Part shown: one piece after another, positions 1 to 8,985 of the stretch
Layout: each line of letters opens with the position of its first letter
How positions within the stretch are numbered: the stretch's first letter is position 1
Assembly (NCBI RefSeq): GCF_035593305.1
Contig: NZ_CP141615.1
Location: forward strand, 1,674,001 to 1,738,000
DNA length: 64,000 bases
From: Limnochorda sp. L945t
GTDB lineage: Bacteria; Bacillota; Limnochordia; Limnochordales; Geochordaceae
Direction of reading: 5' to 3'
The notes under the pieces: model-generated
Databases searched by the model: none
What the model was told of the DNA's origin: nothing
What the model saw: the letters and a program-made list of their open reading frames with translations, nothing else
Made by a program: the position numbers and the translations under genes

Positions 1-434
1 GCCAACAGCGCCTGTGCGAGCCCCTCCATCCGCTGGTGCAAGTCCAGGAGCGAGCGGCGCAAGTCCATGCGGTAGAGCGTCACGTCGATGTCGTTGCGAC
101 TGCGGGCGAGATGGAGGTTGTCGGCCACCTCGCCCACCTCCTGGCGCAGGCGTTGCTCGATGGCGAAGAAGAGATCCTCCACGTCTCCCCGGTACGGCTC
201 CTGCTCGAGCGAGCTCTTCTCGACCCGGTCAAGTCCTGCCGCAATCCGGCCTGCTTGGGATGGAGAGAGCCACCCGGCCCGCACCAGCGCCACCAGGTGC
301 GCCCGCTCCAGCTCGAAGAAGAACGTCCAGTACCGCCGCTGCCAGTGTTCGTAGCCCGGCCGCAGCACGTAGGCGACGTAGGCCTCGTCCCACGAGGGCT
401 CCCGCCGGCGGGCTCCTTCGCCCTGCTCCCTCAC
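1..434 (-). CDS. Argininosuccinate lyase-like protein (partial, N-terminal part)
   Basis: The first ~144 residues of a lyase-superfamily protein are visible; the rest lies beyond the left edge. It starts at GTG (434-432), 6 bp after the stop of the upstream permease gene. A motif reading HLARSRND (about residues 108-115) followed by IDVT matches the conserved SRND block of argininosuccinate lyase, a substrate-binding region of the fumarase/aspartase superfamily. The N-terminus (WQRRYWTFFFELERAHL) is also ArgH-like. No other arginine genes are visible; it is the last visible gene of a sugar-import operon. It may be a paralogue acting on another substrate; that is inference. Family confidence is high, exact reaction uncertain. 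Confidence 0.75.
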   Translation of the reverse strand, partial: MREQGEGARRREPSWDEAYVAYVLRPGYEHWQRRYWTFFFELERAHLVALVRAGWLSPSQAGRIAAGLDRVEKSSLEQEPYRGDVEDLFFAIEQRLRQEVGEVADNLHLARSRNDIDVTLYRMDLRRSLLDLHQRMEGLAQALL

Positions 435-440
435 GCCCTG

Positions 441-1262
441 TCACCCTTTCACCCCGGTCAGCACGACGCCCTCGATGATCTGTCGCTGGAAGATCCCGAA
501 GACCACGATGACCGGTACGATGGCGAGACCGGAAGCCGCCATGATGAGGTTCCACGCCGATCCTGCCTCTCCGGAGAAAAGCGCCATGCCGACCGGTAGC
601 GTGCGCATGGCATCGGACTGGATGATGATGAGCGGCCACAAGAAGGCGTTCCAGTTGCCCAGGAAGGTCAGGATGGCGAGCGCCGACATGGCCGGGCGCA
701 CCAGGGGAAGTGCGATCCGGCGGAACAGGCCGAACTCCGATACCCCGTCGATGCGGCCCGCATCCAACAGGTCGTCCGGCAACGTCTCGAAAAACTGGCG
801 CATGAGGAATACCCCGAAGGCGCTCATCAACCCTGGAAAGGCGATGCCCCAGTAAGTGTCCACCCACCCTCGCTCGCTGGAGGTGACGAACCATGGGATG
901 ACCAGCATCTCCGTCGGGATCATGAGCGTGGACAGGATGAGGACGAAGACGAGGTCTCGCCCGGGAAACCGGAGTTTCGCCAGCGTATAGCCCACCAGCG
1001 AGTCGAAGAAGAGCACGCTTGCGGTGGTGGCGGTGGCCACGACGAGGCTGTTGAGGTACCAGCGCGGAAAGCGGGTGGCGGTCAGGACCTGGAGGTAGTT
1101 GTCCAGCGTCGGCCGGCTGGGCCAGAAGCTCAAGGCGAAAATCTCGTCGAACGGCTTGAAGGACGTGATCAGCATCCAGAAAAACGGGAACAACACCACC
1201 ACGCCGCCGAGCGTGAGTACGGCGTACGCCGCCGCGCAGACGAGCCTTCGACGCACTCGCAT
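441..1262 (-). CDS. Carbohydrate ABC transporter permease, MalG type
   Basis: A 273-residue inner-membrane permease with about six hydrophobic segments. Its cytoplasmic EAA-like loop (DAGRIDGVSEFGLFRRIALP, roughly residues 160-185) contacts the transport ATPase. N-terminal FPFFWMLITSFKP and C-terminal QRQIIEGVVLTGVKG are typical of the second permease of CUT1 sugar importers. It starts 3 bp after the previous permease stop, so the two are one transcription unit with the binding protein. No ATPase gene is in the cluster; such importers often share a common MsmX-type ATPase (established for the family, inferred here). Confidence 0.93.
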   Translation of the reverse strand: MRVRRRLVCAAAYAVLTLGGVVVLFPFFWMLITSFKPFDEIFALSFWPSRPTLDNYLQVLTATRFPRWYLNSLVVATATTASVLFFDSLVGYTLAKLRFPGRDLVFVLILSTLMIPTEMLVIPWFVTSSERGWVDTYWGIAFPGLMSAFGVFLMRQFFETLPDDLLDAGRIDGVSEFGLFRRIALPLVRPAMSALAILTFLGNWNAFLWPLIIIQSDAMRTLPVGMALFSGEAGSAWNLIMAASGLAIVPVIVVFGIFQRQIIEGVVLTGVKG

Positions 1263-1265
1263 GGC

Positions 1266-2216
1266 TCAGTACTCGACCCTTCTGGACAGGAATCGAAGCT
1301 GCAGCAACGCAACCGCCATCATGACGGCGAAGAGCACCACCGTGGCAGCCGCCGCCTGCCCCATGCGGAAACGCTGGAAGGCGACCTGGTAAATGTACAG
1401 CGCCACCGTGAGGGTGCTGTCGAGCGGCCCGCCCTGGTCGAGGAAGTTGAGGTTGACCACCTGGGCGAAGAGCTGCAGGTACTGGAGCGTACCGATGACG
1501 ACGGAGAAGACGATGGTGGGGTTGAGCAGCGGGAGCGTGATGTGCCGGAAGAGCCGCCACGGCCCCGCCCCGTCCATGCCGGCAGCCTCGTAGTAAACGC
1601 GCGGGATGGACTGCAGGCCGGCCAGGAAGATCACGACTTGAAAGCCAAGGTTCTGCCAGACCACCATCGCCACCACCGCGTACAGGGCTTGCTCCGGGCT
1701 GTTGAGAAAAGGCTGCGGGGGAAGCCCCAGGAGGTCCAGGACGCCGTTGACGGCTCCGAAGTTAGGGGAGTAAAGCCACTGCCAGACCCATGCCGCCGCT
1801 ACCACCGGCGTGACGTAAGGGACGAAGTACACGGCTCGCAGGAGCCCGCGTAGCCAGCGCACCTGCTCCAGCAACATGGCGAGCGCGAGCCCCAGCGCGA
1901 GCTGCAGCGGCACGCCCACCACCGTGTACTGAAGCGTGTTGAGCAGGGCGCGGGCAAATCGAGGATCTGCGGCGAGTTCACGGAAGTTGGCCGCCCCCAC
2001 GTAAGGCTGGGCCTCACCCACGATGTTCCATTCGTGGACGCTCAGGTTGAAAGCCTGTACCGCCGGCCAGATCCGGATGGAGAGGAAGAAGGCGAGGGGC
2101 ACCGCCAGGAAGGCGTACGCCCACAGCGCTCGCTGCCAGCGAAGCGGTACGGACGGGCCGAGTCCCCGGCGCTTGCGGGCCAGCAGCGGCTGCGCCCTCC
2201 TCGCGAGCTGCGCCAT
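1266..2216 (-). CDS. Carbohydrate ABC transporter permease, MalF/UgpA type
   Basis: A 316-residue membrane protein with about six transmembrane segments and the EAA loop (EAAGMDGAGPWRLFRHITLP). The N-terminal arm with YAFLAVPLAFFLSIRIWPA is typical of the first CUT1 permease. The ATG start has a strong ribosome binding site (GAGGAGGGAG) upstream. It should form the heterodimeric channel with the following MalG-type protein and accept substrate from the binding protein encoded just upstream. The sugar cannot be read from the permease. Confidence 0.93.
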   Translation of the reverse strand: MAQLARRAQPLLARKRRGLGPSVPLRWQRALWAYAFLAVPLAFFLSIRIWPAVQAFNLSVHEWNIVGEAQPYVGAANFRELAADPRFARALLNTLQYTVVGVPLQLALGLALAMLLEQVRWLRGLLRAVYFVPYVTPVVAAAWVWQWLYSPNFGAVNGVLDLLGLPPQPFLNSPEQALYAVVAMVVWQNLGFQVVIFLAGLQSIPRVYYEAAGMDGAGPWRLFRHITLPLLNPTIVFSVVIGTLQYLQLFAQVVNLNFLDQGGPLDSTLTVALYIYQVAFQRFRMGQAAAATVVLFAVMMAVALLQLRFLSRRVEY

Positions 2217-2243
2217 CGCCTTCTCCCTCCTCGGCTGCGATGT

Positions 2244-3542
2244 TCAGCGGCGCTTCGCCCAGAAGTCGTCCAGGATCTTCTGTTCCCGCTGGGCGGCCTG
2301 GGCCAGGGCCTGCGCAGGCGGCACGCCCTGCAGGATCACCGCGTTGATGGCATCCAGCATGACCTGGCGTTGCCCGCTTTCGTCGACGAAGAAGGTCGCG
2401 TGCGCGTAGGGCAGGCTGGCAATGAAGGGGCCGTAGACCGGATCCTTGCGCAACGCCGGGTCATCTGCCAGCGCGCGGCGGGCAGGGATCTCCCCTACTA
2501 CCTCGAGCCAGTATCGCATGGCTTTCTCGGAGGTGAGGAACTTCAGGAACTTCACCGCTGCGTCCAGTTTTTCACCTCGAGCGTTGCGGGTGATCCCGTT
2601 GGCCCAAAACGACCCGAAGTTGGAGCGGAGCGGGTGGGGGCCCCCGGTCGGCAGCTCGGCCACGCCCCAGTCTACCCGGGCGCCGCTCTTGATCGAGCCC
2701 ACGGCAAACGACCCGTCCACGATCATGGCGGCCAGGCCCTGCATCAGCGCGTCCCGGTAGCCGCTGTCGCCGGGAAAGAAGTTGAGCACGCCGATGCGGT
2801 ACTTGGTGACCCAGTCGGTGTAAAAACCGAGGGCTGCTGCGCCCTGCGGGTTGTCGTACGTGACCTTGCGCCCGTCCTCGGAGTACGGGGCCGTGCCCCA
2901 CTGCCGGAAGAGCACTTCCCGCACCAAGTGATGATCCTGCCCGTTGGGCGCGACCGCAAAGCCTACGCGGCGAAAACGGCTGTCCGATCGCTCCGTCAAA
3001 GCCTCGGCGGCCTTCAAGAACTCGTCCCACGTCGCAGGCGCGCCCTGAAACCCGGCCTGCTTCAGCATGTCCTTGTTGTAGAACAGGGCCAGGGTGCGCA
3101 CCGCCGTGGGAAGTGCCCAGTACTTCCCGTCCAGCTTCGCCGCCTGCACCATCGGCGCAAACTCCGCTTCGATCTGCGCCGGCGGGAAGGCGTCCGGCGG
3201 CAAGGGCTGCAGGTACCCGGACTCCACGTAAAGAGGCAGCCATCCGTAAAACAGGTTGACCACGTCCGGGCCGCGGCCTGCCGGGACGGAGGCGGCCACG
3301 CGCTGATTGTACGCCTCGTACGGGAACGTCTGGTGGACCACCTTGATGCCGGGGTTTTCCGCCTCGAACTGGCGGATGAGCTCGTTGATGGCCTTCACCT
3401 TCGACGGGTACTCGTACTGCCAGTACGTAATGGTCACCGGGCTGGCGCCGGCGACGCCGGGAGCCGCCACGATCGCCCCCATCGTCACCGCCGTCGCCAC
3501 CGCCCACGCCACCAGCCGTATGGGCCCATGCCGGTCAGCCAT
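2244..3542 (-). CDS. Extracellular solute-binding protein, family 1 (sugar importer)
   Basis: A 432-residue exported binding protein. The N-terminus has a signal peptide: basic start, hydrophobic stretch AVATAVTMGAIVAAPGVAGA, then the mature start at about SPVTITYWQYEYP. The body (VKAINELIRQFEAENPGIKV, NGITRNARGEKLDAAVKFLKFL) is typical of SBP_bac_1 proteins. I chose ATG at 3542 because AAGGGG lies just upstream; an in-frame GTG at 3566 would add eight residues. No lipobox cysteine is evident. It delivers substrate to the two downstream permeases. Confidence 0.92.
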   Translation of the reverse strand: MADRHGPIRLVAWAVATAVTMGAIVAAPGVAGASPVTITYWQYEYPSKVKAINELIRQFEAENPGIKVVHQTFPYEAYNQRVAASVPAGRGPDVVNLFYGWLPLYVESGYLQPLPPDAFPPAQIEAEFAPMVQAAKLDGKYWALPTAVRTLALFYNKDMLKQAGFQGAPATWDEFLKAAEALTERSDSRFRRVGFAVAPNGQDHHLVREVLFRQWGTAPYSEDGRKVTYDNPQGAAALGFYTDWVTKYRIGVLNFFPGDSGYRDALMQGLAAMIVDGSFAVGSIKSGARVDWGVAELPTGGPHPLRSNFGSFWANGITRNARGEKLDAAVKFLKFLTSEKAMRYWLEVVGEIPARRALADDPALRKDPVYGPFIASLPYAHATFFVDESGQRQVMLDAINAVILQGVPPAQALAQAAQREQKILDDFWAKRR

Positions 3543-3570
3543 CGCTTCTCGCCCCTTCCTGTTCACCGGG

Positions 3571-6282
3571 TCATGCAGTGGGCCTGTGTGCCGGGAAACT
3601 CACCATGTTGGCCATCATCCGGAAGGCGCCGGGAACCAGATGGTCGAGCTGGTAGTGCCACGAGAGGCTCGTGTAGAGGTAACTCCCTTTCCCGAAGCGC
3701 GCGAAGAGCATCCCCCCTTTGAGGACGTCGTGGCCCGGATCCCCGGTTGCCACCAGCGGGACGAACTCCGGAGCCCAGCTCATCGGGAAGTACAGACCCC
3801 GTTCCTTGACCCAGCCATCCCAATCGGACGGCCCGATGGCGTTGGGCCACCGGAAAAGCGGGTGGGCCGGCTCCAGGATCTCCACCGGGGCCGTCTCGTC
3901 CGTCACCCTCCAGCGGAAAGACGGCCGCCCGATCTCCAGACGGTAGGGCGGGGTACGCTCGGGGTCCCAGCCATCCTGGGGGCGGTGGAGCTGAACGACG
4001 AGGTGGCCCCCTGCCTGCACGTAGTCGAGAAGCCGGCGATTGGCGGCTCGCAGGTCGTCCCTCGCACCGTACGCGTAGAGCCCCACGACGATGGTATCGT
4101 AGGCCCCCAGATCTCCCGCTCGGAGCTCCTGGGGGCTCAGCAGGCGCACCGAGACCCCCATCCGGCGCAGGTGGTCGGGAACGCTGTCAAAACCGCCGGT
4201 CACGTATCCCACGCGGACGGGCGCGACTTGCCACGCAAACACCTGGACGCTCGCAACCGCGGGGCTCAGCAGGTGGGTACGCCCGACGTGTGGGTACTCC
4301 ACGGCTTGCACCGTCGTGCCTTCCCCGGTGGACGCCCCCGCTCGCGCCGGCTCGGTACCGGGCGCCACCGACGCCCGCAAGGCCCAGCGGCCCGCGACGA
4401 GCCCGGGGCGGGGACGCAGCATGAAGGTGAGGCGGCGCACGTCCTGGCCCTCGAGCCCCACCCGGGCAACGTCGGGCTCGACGTCCCATCCGCCCGTCCA
4501 TTGGTTCGATGGTGCAGGCTGCGGCGCACCCCTTGCGTCACCACGCTCGACGTTCAGGCGTACGGCCACCTCTCGTGGAGTACGGCCGTGGTGGCGCACG
4601 AGCACGTCGACGGAGAGGGCCGGTGGAGAACCGCCCGCCGTCACCGGTTGCAGGTTGAACAGATGCCGGTCCGGATCGAACGCGACAGAGACCTCCGGAA
4701 GGAGCGCGAGGGGCCGGGGCAACTCGACGGGGAGGCTCACGGGCGCGGCGCCACCCTCCTCGCCGTCGAGCTCGTAGTGCACGACGCCGCGGATCTCGGG
4801 CAGGTGGTACGGGTCGAAGTAAGGCCCGCCAGGCGGCGCGTGGACGCGAAACGCCCGCTCCGCGACCTGATGAGGGCCGACCGGCTGAGGCTCCTCCTGG
4901 CCGCCGGCAGGACAGGAACTCCACCCTGCCGGGAGCTGGAGCTCCAGGCGGACGTTGCGAAGCGTGCGCTGTCCCCCGTTGTACGCCCGCAAGCGCAGCG
5001 TCACGGCGTCGCCCGGCGTGAGCTCGTACGCGCTCGACTCGAGTTCGGCTACGAGCAGCGCCGCCACTGCGCTCAAGCGGGCCAACTGGCCCTCCTTCAC
5101 CTTCAGGCGGAAGCGCAGGTCGGCGGCAAGCTCCCCGGGCAAGCGAGCCTCGAACGCCCGAGCGTCGCCGGCGGGACAGTGGGCCTCACGCGGTGCGTCC
5201 AGCCATCCAAGCAACGCCCGCACTTCGGCCAGCGCCCGATGGGTAGCCTCCAGCACCCGGGAACGATCCGGAAAGGCCCGCACGATCGCCTCGATCGCGC
5301 GGTGAATCCTCGTGAGCCGATCGGACACGGCCTCCGAGCCGGCGGGCAGCCCGCCCGCCAGATCGCCCACCGTCCAGGCGAGCCCGTCGAAGAGGGAGCG
5401 TTCGGCCGCCCTTGCACGCAGGAGCTGCCCGGTCGCATGCACGAGTTCCGCGTAAAAGAGCTGTGGCCCCGGCGCCGGGCGCCGCCCCATCCCCTGGGAA
5501 CGATGCAGCCGCCGGGAGGCTTCACCCAGCTGCGCGTACGACAGGCCGAGCGCCTCGTCGAAACGGCCCAGATCGATCACGACGGTCGGCTCGCCGGGTT
5601 CGGTGGACAAGTAGACGTCGCCGGCCTCCATCGCCGGGTTGGCCGGAACGTACACCTTCTTCACCGTCCAGGGCCCGAGGCCGCCGGAAAGCTGCTCCGG
5701 GAAAGCCGCCGGATCCCCGGCAATGCGTGCAGCCTGTAGGGTCAGGCGGGTAATGGCCCGGTGATGCCCGTGTTGGCCGTACTCGTCCCGAAACGAGGTG
5801 ACCACCACGTCCGGGCGCTCTTCGCGGATGACCCGAACGAGCCGCCGCAGGGTGTGCTCGGCGCCCCAGTGCTGCAGGGTCTCCTCGGGGCTGCGGGAAA
5901 AGCCGAAGTCGTAGATGGGATCGCCCCGCGTGTCGCCGAGGAAGCGCAGGCGCACGCCGAGCAGGCGCGACGCCTCCTCGAGCTCGCGAGTACGCAAGAG
6001 GCCCAGCAGCCGATCGCGCTCGGGGCCGATGAGGTTCTGGCCGCCTTCGCCCCGGGTGGCGATCACGCTGATCGTGCGCACGCCGAGCCCTCGGGAGGCC
6101 ATCGCCAGCAACGCGCTCAGCTCGTCGTCAGGGTGGGCACCCACGTTCATGAGGCTCAGCACCGTGGTGAGAGGCCGGATGGCCTGTTCGAGCGCCAGGA
6201 GGCTCCTGTCCGGAGCTCCGGGCAGGCAGCCGAACGGCAGTCCGGGCTCCTGAGCCGCCGTCCACGTGTCTGTTGCGGCCAA
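3571..6282 (-). CDS. PIG-L family deacetylase with beta-sandwich and ThuA/GATase-like C-terminal domains
   Basis: A 903-residue protein, far longer than a simple PIG-L enzyme (about 230). Residues ~45-280 are the zinc-dependent de-N-acetylase domain: AHPDDE at ~49-54, then TRGEGGQN and a GQHGHHRAI metal-ligand block. The middle (~430-640) resembles a NEW3-type beta-sandwich (GDAVTLRLRAYNGG). The end (~690-900) resembles a ThuA/GATase1-like fold (AYDTIVVGLYAY, LLDYVQAGGHLVVQLH). The TTG start at 6282 follows AGGAGG and lies 2 bp after the ROK stop. Family members remove acetyl from N-acetyl-hexosamines; the substrate here is inferred. No export signal is seen. Confidence 0.85.
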   Translation of the reverse strand: MAATDTWTAAQEPGLPFGCLPGAPDRSLLALEQAIRPLTTVLSLMNVGAHPDDELSALLAMASRGLGVRTISVIATRGEGGQNLIGPERDRLLGLLRTRELEEASRLLGVRLRFLGDTRGDPIYDFGFSRSPEETLQHWGAEHTLRRLVRVIREERPDVVVTSFRDEYGQHGHHRAITRLTLQAARIAGDPAAFPEQLSGGLGPWTVKKVYVPANPAMEAGDVYLSTEPGEPTVVIDLGRFDEALGLSYAQLGEASRRLHRSQGMGRRPAPGPQLFYAELVHATGQLLRARAAERSLFDGLAWTVGDLAGGLPAGSEAVSDRLTRIHRAIEAIVRAFPDRSRVLEATHRALAEVRALLGWLDAPREAHCPAGDARAFEARLPGELAADLRFRLKVKEGQLARLSAVAALLVAELESSAYELTPGDAVTLRLRAYNGGQRTLRNVRLELQLPAGWSSCPAGGQEEPQPVGPHQVAERAFRVHAPPGGPYFDPYHLPEIRGVVHYELDGEEGGAAPVSLPVELPRPLALLPEVSVAFDPDRHLFNLQPVTAGGSPPALSVDVLVRHHGRTPREVAVRLNVERGDARGAPQPAPSNQWTGGWDVEPDVARVGLEGQDVRRLTFMLRPRPGLVAGRWALRASVAPGTEPARAGASTGEGTTVQAVEYPHVGRTHLLSPAVASVQVFAWQVAPVRVGYVTGGFDSVPDHLRRMGVSVRLLSPQELRAGDLGAYDTIVVGLYAYGARDDLRAANRRLLDYVQAGGHLVVQLHRPQDGWDPERTPPYRLEIGRPSFRWRVTDETAPVEILEPAHPLFRWPNAIGPSDWDGWVKERGLYFPMSWAPEFVPLVATGDPGHDVLKGGMLFARFGKGSYLYTSLSWHYQLDHLVPGAFRMMANMVSFPAHRPTA

Positions 6283-6284
6283 CG

Positions 6285-7541
6285 TTACCCCAACCTCCTC
6301 ACGTCCAGCGCCCCCGCGGCCCACCGCTTGCCCTTCTCCCCGGCTTTCCACGCGGGTGCCTGAGCGAGCAGCTGCTCTTTCACCATGTCCGAGGCCAGCG
6401 CGCACGCCCCCATGAGCCCTGCCCGCTGCCCCAGCGCGGAGCGCAGCAAGACCGGCCGAAACGGTACCAATCGAGCGGCCTCGACCTCGACGAGGGGAAG
6501 GAGGGCAGCAAGATAGGGGCTGATGGGACCGCCGAGGAAGATCGCCTCCGGCGCCAGCACGGCGTACGTGTTGACCAGGGCCCGGGCGAGAAGGCGGGCT
6601 CGCTCTCGAAGAAGGGCCAGCGCTTCCTGCCTTCCGGCGGCCGCGTCGTCGAGGAGACGGCGTACGGCCGCCTCCACACCGGCGTCCACCGGCGGGCTCG
6701 GGCTCGCGGGCCCGCCGGAAGCCCCCAGGCGCGCATAATCCCGGGCCAGTGCCGGTAGGGCCACGCGGGACTCCAGGTTGCCGAAGCCGCCGGGCGTATC
6801 GGCCCAATCGGGGTCGAGCACCATGTACCCGATCTCCCCCGCCTGGTTGAGGCGGCCCCGATGGATCTGCCCATCGAGGATGATCCCCATGCCGACGCCG
6901 GTACCGATCGAGACGAACGCAAAGCTCCCGTAGCGGGCGCCGTCACCGAAGCGCCACTCGGCCAGGGCCGCCGCATTCACGTCGTTGTCGACCACGACGC
7001 GCAGGCCGAGTTGCTGTTCGAGCAAGTGCCTCACGGGCGTGCCGGCCCAGCCCACCACCGGCGCCAGGCTCACCTCGCCCGTTTCAGGGTCGGTCACGCC
7101 CGGGGCGGCTATCCCCACGCCCAGCAGCTCCGGGCGCTCTCGTGGGGCTCTTTCGACCATGGCCCGAACGGCGGCCACGAGGTGATGCACCGCTTCGGCC
7201 CCTCTGGCACTCTCCGGGAGGGAGAAGCGATCCTCCACCAGGGACGTCCCATCCAGCAGGAACAGGCCCATGGTGGCGGCCATACCGCCCAGGTCCACCG
7301 CCAGTACGCTCGCCCGGGCCGGGTGAAAGCGAAGGAGCATGGGGCGACGCCCGCCTCGGGAGGCGCCCTCGCCGCCCCACACGACGAGGCCCGACGCGAG
7401 GAGATCGGCCACGATCTCCGAGGTGGAGGGCATGCTGAGCCCGGCCAGGCGAGCCAGGTCTGCTCGAGAAACCGGCCCGTGGCGCTCGATGAGCTCGAGC
7501 ACGACCCGGCGGTTGCTGGCCCGCACGTCGCCGCCGCGCAC
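6285..7541 (-). CDS. ROK family transcriptional regulator
   Basis: About 418 residues. The N-terminal winged helix (RRVVLELIERHGPVSRADLARLAGLS) precedes a ROK sugar-kinase-like fold with VLAVDLGG, DNDVNAAALAEWRFG and GTGVGMGIILDGQI. The expected zinc-binding CxCGxxGC motif near the middle is not visible: the region reads GRLNQAGEIGYMVLDPD, so metal binding may be lost. GTG at 7541 is the likeliest start because the reading frame upstream lacks family resemblance; GTG at 7526 is possible. It heads the PIG-L and importer operon and probably responds to a sugar or amino sugar. Confidence 0.85.
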   Translation of the reverse strand: MRGGDVRASNRRVVLELIERHGPVSRADLARLAGLSMPSTSEIVADLLASGLVVWGGEGASRGGRRPMLLRFHPARASVLAVDLGGMAATMGLFLLDGTSLVEDRFSLPESARGAEAVHHLVAAVRAMVERAPRERPELLGVGIAAPGVTDPETGEVSLAPVVGWAGTPVRHLLEQQLGLRVVVDNDVNAAALAEWRFGDGARYGSFAFVSIGTGVGMGIILDGQIHRGRLNQAGEIGYMVLDPDWADTPGGFGNLESRVALPALARDYARLGASGGPASPSPPVDAGVEAAVRRLLDDAAAGRQEALALLRERARLLARALVNTYAVLAPEAIFLGGPISPYLAALLPLVEVEAARLVPFRPVLLRSALGQRAGLMGACALASDMVKEQLLAQAPAWKAGEKGKRWAAGALDVRRLG

Positions 7542-7673
7542 GACCGATCCGGCCAGATGGAGCCGGTGGCCGCTCAAGCGCCGTCCACCACGATCCGCTG
7601 GAAGCCCCCCGCTCGCCACGCCACGCCACGGCAACCCGCAGGTCAGGGCGTGACGCATCGATGTGTGAAAGGG

Positions 7674-7696
7674 AACTTTGTTCGGCTGCCTAAGTT
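7674..7696. promoter_or_regulatory. Candidate operator between ROK regulator and MFS gene
   Basis: In the divergent intergenic stretch there is an imperfect inverted repeat, AACTTTG and CTAAGTT, separated by 9 bp. This stretch is more AT-rich than its surroundings. Location between the divergent regulator and transporter genes is the main argument; no ROK consensus was matched. Confidence 0.3.
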
Positions 7697-7724
7697 TTGG
7701 GTCACCGGGAGATTAGCTGAAGTT

Positions 7725-8969
7725 GTGAATATTCCTTCTAAGACTCCGGCGAACGCATGGGAACCCGTGGACAACGCCGGTCGAAACGTACGGGTGACGT
7801 TGGTGGCGAGCGCCCTGGCCTCCGGCCTTGTCTTCCTGGGCGTGTCCATGACCCGGCCGCTCCTTCCTCTGTTGCTCCGGCAATGGGGTGCATCTGCTCC
7901 CACGGTGGGCGTCACGGCGAGCCTGTACGCGCTGTTGCCCCTCGTGCTCGCCATTCCGACGGGTTACTGGATCGACCACGTCGGGCCCAGGCGCGCGGCA
8001 CTGCTCGGCAGCCTGGGCCTGGGGAGTGCGCTCGCGGTGGTGGCGGCGGCGCCGTCGGAGAGGGCGGTGGCGTTCTCTCAACTGCTGGCCGGGCAAGGGC
8101 AATTGGTCGTGGTGCTGGCGACACAGGCGGCTGTCGTTTCCGGGGCGTCGGGACGGCAGCTCGAGCGTAATGTGGGGCTGTTGCTCGTCTCGGCCGCGGT
8201 CGTGCGCATCCTCGGCCCCGCCATGGGTGGCGCCATCGCCTCACGGTGGGGAGTGCTGGCAGCTTTCGCAGCAGCGGGGGCAACGACCGGCCTGGCCGTG
8301 CTCCCTTCGTGCCTTCTCGAAAGCCGGACGCACGCCGGGCCGGCCGGGCCGGCCCGGCCGGCCCTCACAGCGATGGCCCGGGTAGCCGGGTGGCTGCGCC
8401 GTGAACCCGTCATGCAGGCCACCGTCGTCGTGACCCTCGGGGTGCTCTTGGGGGAATCGGTGCGACAGGTGTTCTTGCCGCTCGTGCTAGCCGGGCGCTC
8501 CTACGGGCCCGAGGTGGTCGGGGCGGTGGCCTCGGCCGCCGGGTTGGGCAGTATCGCGGCCAGACCGCTTCTCGGCGAGTTGGTACAGGCAGCGGGCGGG
8601 CGCTGGCGGCTGGCGGTTGCCACGCTCGCGGTGACCGCGCTTTGCGCGGCGTCGGTGCCCTGGCTGGAAGACCCGTGGGCGTTGGGGGTGGTCGCCCTCG
8701 TCTGGGGCGCTGCCTCCGGGCTGTGGCCCTCGCTCGCCACCGTGCTGCTGGCCGAGCGGTACCGCCGTGACGAGCAGGCGCTGGCCCTGAGCGTGCGGCT
8801 GACCGCAAACCAGCTCGCCGAACTCGCCGGGCCGGTCACAGCGGGGTTGATCGCGTCGCAGTGGGGGCTGGGCGCCGCCTTCTGGGCGACGGCGCTCGTC
8901 TGCGCGGGGCTGGTGCCCGGCATCACACGCTGGACGAACGGCAAGGACGAGGCCCGTCGCCGAGCATAG
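7725..8969 (+). CDS. Major facilitator superfamily transporter
   Basis: About 414 residues with 10-12 hydrophobic segments. The first loop has IPTGYWIDHVGPRRAALLGSLG, the MFS motif A region. The frame stays open far upstream, but hydrophobic MFS sequence begins only at VTLVASALASGLVFLG (GTG 7794); GTG at 7725 and 7767 are alternative starts and none has a strong ribosome binding site. It is divergent from the ROK regulator and could be co-regulated with the sugar operon. Direction and substrate of transport are unknown. Confidence 0.85.
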   Translation: MNIPSKTPANAWEPVDNAGRNVRVTLVASALASGLVFLGVSMTRPLLPLLLRQWGASAPTVGVTASLYALLPLVLAIPTGYWIDHVGPRRAALLGSLGLGSALAVVAAAPSERAVAFSQLLAGQGQLVVVLATQAAVVSGASGRQLERNVGLLLVSAAVVRILGPAMGGAIASRWGVLAAFAAAGATTGLAVLPSCLLESRTHAGPAGPARPALTAMARVAGWLRREPVMQATVVVTLGVLLGESVRQVFLPLVLAGRSYGPEVVGAVASAAGLGSIAARPLLGELVQAAGGRWRLAVATLAVTALCAASVPWLEDPWALGVVALVWGAASGLWPSLATVLLAERYRRDEQALALSVRLTANQLAELAGPVTAGLIASQWGLGAAFWATALVCAGLVPGITRWTNGKDEARRRA

Positions 8970-8985
8970 CACCCGCGCATCGGCG

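Noticed and set aside
3307-5739. Long plus-strand open frame (810 codons)
   Set aside because: It is antisense to the PIG-L gene, lacks recognisable motifs and is explained by high GC and few stops.
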